Assembly (NCBI GenBank): GCA_964418645.1
Contig: CAYQME010000085.1
Location: 1-8,317 of the forward strand
Origin: JAADHG01 sp964418645
Lineage (GTDB): Bacteria; Bacteroidota; Bacteroidia; Flavobacteriales; Flavobacteriaceae
Length of the DNA: 8,317 nucleotides
Reading direction: 5' to 3'
Below are positions 6,415 to 8,317 of the stretch, piece by piece; position 1 is the stretch's first letter; the number at the start of each line of letters is the position of its first letter. The position numbers were made by a program, and so were the translations under genes. The notes under the pieces were generated by a model, which had not been told where the DNA came from, searched no databases, and worked only from the letters and a program-made list of their open reading frames with translations.

Positions 6415-7403
6415 TAAGAAATCAATTTTACAATATCTTTAGCAAAGTACGATGCTATAATATCTGCTCCTGCACGTTTAAAAGCTGTAGTAGTTTCCAT
6501 CATAATTTGGTCGTGGTTTAACCAGCCTTTTTCGGCCGCTGCTTTAATCATAGCATATTCGCCACTTACTTGATAAACAGCAACAGGCACATCAAATTCA
6601 TTTTTTACATCCCTAACAATATCTAAATACGCTATTCCGGGTTTTACCATCACAATATCTGCGCCTTCATCGATATCCATTTCAGTCTCACGAAGGGCTT
6701 CATAACGATTAGCAAAATCCATTTGATAGGTCTTTTTATCCTTAGGAATATTAACTAAATCTACAGGAGCAGAATCTAAGGCATCTCTAAAAGGGCCATA
6801 AAAAGCGGATGCATATTTAGCCGAATAACTCATGATGCCAGTATCTGTGAAGCCTTCATCTTCCAATGCTTTGCGAATGGTTAAAATACGTCCATCCATC
6901 ATATCACTTGGTGCCACAAAATTAGCACCTGCTTGCGCGTGAGAAATACTCATTTCTGCTAAAAATTCGGTAGTATCATCGTTTATGATCTTGCCGTTTT
7001 CCACAATGCCATCATGACCGTAAATGGAATAGGGATCGAGTGCCACATCTGTCATAACCAACATATCTGGACATGCGTTTTTAACGGTTTTTATAGCACG
7101 TTGCATTAATCCGTTTGGGTTTAGCGCTTCTTTTCCTGCATTGTCCTTTAAATTGTCAGGTACTTTTACAAATAATAATACCGATTTTAATCCTAATGAC
7201 CAAAGTGTTTTAACTTCGTTTTCCAACAAATCCAAACTAAATCTGAAGTAGTTTGGCATTGATGCAATTTCGTCTTTAATGCCTTTGCCTTCAACTATAA
7301 AAAGAGGCACTAAAAAAGCGTTGGGTGTAATTATGGTTTCACGAACCAAACTTCGAATGGCCTCGTTTGTTCTTAATCTTCTATTTCTTCGTAAAGGGAA
7401 CAT
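6414..7403 (-). CDS. hemB: Porphobilinogen synthase (delta-aminolevulinic acid dehydratase), Asp-rich metal site
   Basis: This 329-aa enzyme condenses two 5-aminolevulinate molecules to porphobilinogen, the first common step of tetrapyrrole synthesis, in the cytoplasm as a homo-oligomer (usually an octamer). The N-terminal arm PLRRNRRLR is typical of the family. The two Schiff-base lysines are K196 in SYSAKYASAFYGPFRDA and K254 in VMVKPG. The active-site metal signature reads DVALDPYSIYGHDG (119-132). It has Asp and Ala where zinc enzymes have three cysteines, which indicates the magnesium/potassium-type, zinc-independent class. QMDFANRYEALRE (227-239) supplies the conserved Arg and substrate-contact loop. 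Length is normal and the protein is complete. The gene lies 57 bp downstream of hemF, so two heme steps are adjacent, though not consecutive in the pathway. The start at 7403 fits the family's N-terminus exactly; the upstream region is A/T-rich with no clear Shine-Dalgarno. Confidence 0.98.
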   Translation of the reverse strand: MFPLRRNRRLRTNEAIRSLVRETIITPNAFLVPLFIVEGKGIKDEIASMPNYFRFSLDLLENEVKTLWSLGLKSVLLFVKVPDNLKDNAGKEALNPNGLMQRAIKTVKNACPDMLVMTDVALDPYSIYGHDGIVENGKIINDDTTEFLAEMSISHAQAGANFVAPSDMMDGRILTIRKALEDEGFTDTGIMSYSAKYASAFYGPFRDALDSAPVDLVNIPKDKKTYQMDFANRYEALRETEMDIDEGADIVMVKPGIAYLDIVRDVKNEFDVPVAVYQVSGEYAMIKAAAEKGWLNHDQIMMETTTAFKRAGADIIASYFAKDIVKLIS

Positions 7404-7429
7404 AATAAAATAATTTATATTTTTTGATA

Positions 7430-7449
7430 GGTTTCGACTGCGCTCAACC
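7430..7449. repeat. GC-rich intergenic element resembling a dispersed flavobacterial repeat
   Basis: The spacer between hemF and hemB contains ggtttcgactgcgctcaacc, much richer in GC than the A/T tract that follows it towards hemB. Its ends are inverted (GGTT/AACC), with a 12-base centre containing TCGACTGCGCTC. From general familiarity with Flavobacteriaceae genomes, short intergenic elements with a core like 'TCGACTGCGCTC' or its complement 'GAGCGCAGTCGA' occur in many copies between genes. I see only this copy in the window, so its repeat status is recalled rather than shown. It sits 26 bp before the hemB start. Confidence 0.55.
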
Positions 7450-7460
7450 GGACATTTAGT

Positions 7461-8317
7461 TTATTTATCAATCCAATCAATTGGATTTTTGAGAACTTCA
7501 ATTAATTTTTCTTCATCACTTCCTTGTTCAGGAGTGTGATTGTATTGCCATTGTACATGAGGTGGTAAACTTATTAAAATACTTTCTATTCTTCCATTGG
7601 TTTTAAGTCCGAAAAGGGTGCCTTTATCATGAACCAAATTAAACTCTACATAACGGCCACGACGAATTTCTTGCCAAGTTCTATGTGCTTCAGAGTAAGG
7701 TAAGTCTTTTCGTTTTTCAACAATAGGAATATAAGCATCTAGGAAGCTATTACCAATTTCAGTTACAAAGTTATACCAATTTTCCATAGTCATATCATCT
7801 GAAGCTTTACAATAATCAAAAAACAAACCACCAATTCCTCGTGCTTCGTTACGATGTGAGTTGTAAAAGTATTCATCACAACGTGTTTTATATTTTTTAT
7901 AAAACCCAGCATTATGTTGGTCGCAAGCTGTTTTACAAGTTTGATGAAAGTGTTTTGCATCATCTTCAAACAAATAATAAGGTGTTAAATCTTGTCCGCC
8001 ACCAAACCAACTATCCACAATGTTGCCTTGTTCATTATACATTTCAAAGTATCGCCAATTAGCATGAACTGTTGGTACCATCGGACTTTTAGGATGTAAT
8101 ACTAAGCTTAATCCACAAGAGTAAAAATCAGCATCTTTTACATTAAAATGTTTTTGCATGGTTTCGGGTAATTTACCATGTACAGCAGAAATATTTACAC
8201 CTCCTTTTTCAAAAACAGCACCATTTTCTATGACTCGTGTTCTTCCGCCGCCACCTTCTGACCGTTCCCAAATATCTTCCCGAAATTTAGCCTTACCATC
8301 TATAGTTTCAAGCTTAG
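7461..8317 (-). CDS. hemF: Oxygen-dependent coproporphyrinogen III oxidase (N-terminus cut by window edge)
   Basis: This enzyme oxidatively decarboxylates coproporphyrinogen III to protoporphyrinogen IX using O2, without a metal or radical SAM cluster. It is soluble and usually dimeric. The reading frame is open through position 8317. The Met codon at 8159 is internal, because the 52 residues upstream of it carry family sequence: KFREDIWERSEGGGG, RTRVIENGAVFEKGGVN and ISAVHGKLPE. In total 284 residues are visible. Compared with the usual length near 300, only about 15-25 N-terminal residues are missing. Other signatures are VLHPKSPMVPTVHANWRYFE, SWFGGGQDLTPYYLFEDD, NEARGIGGLFFDY, GRYVEFNLVHDKGTLFGL and the C-terminal SLPPHVQWQYNH. 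WERSEGGGG has Ser where most homologues have Pro, a mild variation. The presence of HemF indicates heme synthesis under aerobic conditions. hemB follows in the same direction, so the two may share a transcript despite the 57-bp spacer with the repeat-like element. Confidence 0.97.
   Translation of the reverse strand, partial: KLETIDGKAKFREDIWERSEGGGGRTRVIENGAVFEKGGVNISAVHGKLPETMQKHFNVKDADFYSCGLSLVLHPKSPMVPTVHANWRYFEMYNEQGNIVDSWFGGGQDLTPYYLFEDDAKHFHQTCKTACDQHNAGFYKKYKTRCDEYFYNSHRNEARGIGGLFFDYCKASDDMTMENWYNFVTEIGNSFLDAYIPIVEKRKDLPYSEAHRTWQEIRRGRYVEFNLVHDKGTLFGLKTNGRIESILISLPPHVQWQYNHTPEQGSDEEKLIEVLKNPIDWIDK

Noticed and set aside
7841..8062. 73-aa plus-strand open frame opposite hemF
   Set aside because: It is antisense to strongly conserved hemF sequence; the composition looks like a shadow frame.
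7461..8159. hemF starting at the Met codon at 8159 (232 aa)
   Set aside because: The frame stays open upstream to the window edge and encodes conserved hemF sequence such as WERSEGGGGRTRV, so this Met is internal and the gene is cut by the edge.
1..8317. Mobile element, CRISPR array, phage, toxin-antitoxin or defence system
   Set aside because: No transposase, integrase, spaced repeat array, small paired toxin-antitoxin genes or defence-type domains were seen. The lone exonuclease belongs to a housekeeping-type family and has no defence neighbours in view.

Overview
The window is ordinary AT-rich chromosome from a member of the Bacteroidota, most likely a Flavobacteriaceae species. The evidence is the protein style (a flavobacterial-type penicillin acylase, a serine hydrolase with a lysine-rich insert, a CNNM/CBS protein), A/T-rich sequence instead of clear Shine-Dalgarno motifs before the starts, and tight gene packing. 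All eight genes lie on the minus strand, so transcription runs from position 8317 towards position 1. The genes at both window edges are cut.

In transcription order, the right side holds two heme-biosynthesis genes: hemF (oxygen-dependent coproporphyrinogen III oxidase, N-terminus outside the window) and hemB (porphobilinogen synthase of the Asp-rich, non-zinc type). A 57-bp spacer between them carries a GC-rich 20-bp element that resembles a dispersed intergenic repeat of flavobacteria. Next, after 28 bp with a weak hairpin, is a secreted serine hydrolase of the beta-lactamase/PBP fold. It is followed by a CNNM (DUF21)-CBS membrane protein of the CorB/CorC ion-transport class and an MGMT-type DNA alkyl-repair protein (ogt), whose start overlaps the CNNM stop by one base.

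After a 77-bp spacer comes a membrane-anchored penicillin-acylase-family Ntn hydrolase. It contains an exact 23-bp direct repeat that duplicates KETAKDL in frame. The next gene, a 120-aa four-helix membrane protein of unknown function, overlaps it by 4 bp (ATGA). The last gene is a DEDDy 3'-5' exonuclease related to the PolB proofreading domain. It starts one base after the membrane-protein stop and runs off the left edge.

The genes do not form one pathway. hemF and hemB are consecutive users of the tetrapyrrole route, and the others are housekeeping or envelope functions packed into a co-oriented run. Spacing suggests at least two coupled sub-units: CNNM-ogt, and acylase-membrane protein-exonuclease. 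I found no tRNA or rRNA, CRISPR array, transposase, phage gene or toxin-antitoxin pair, and no non-coding stretch exceeds 77 bp. I see no convincing new biological system. The items most worth a second look are the intergenic repeat, the internal duplication in the acylase, and the uncharacterised membrane protein coupled to the acylase.
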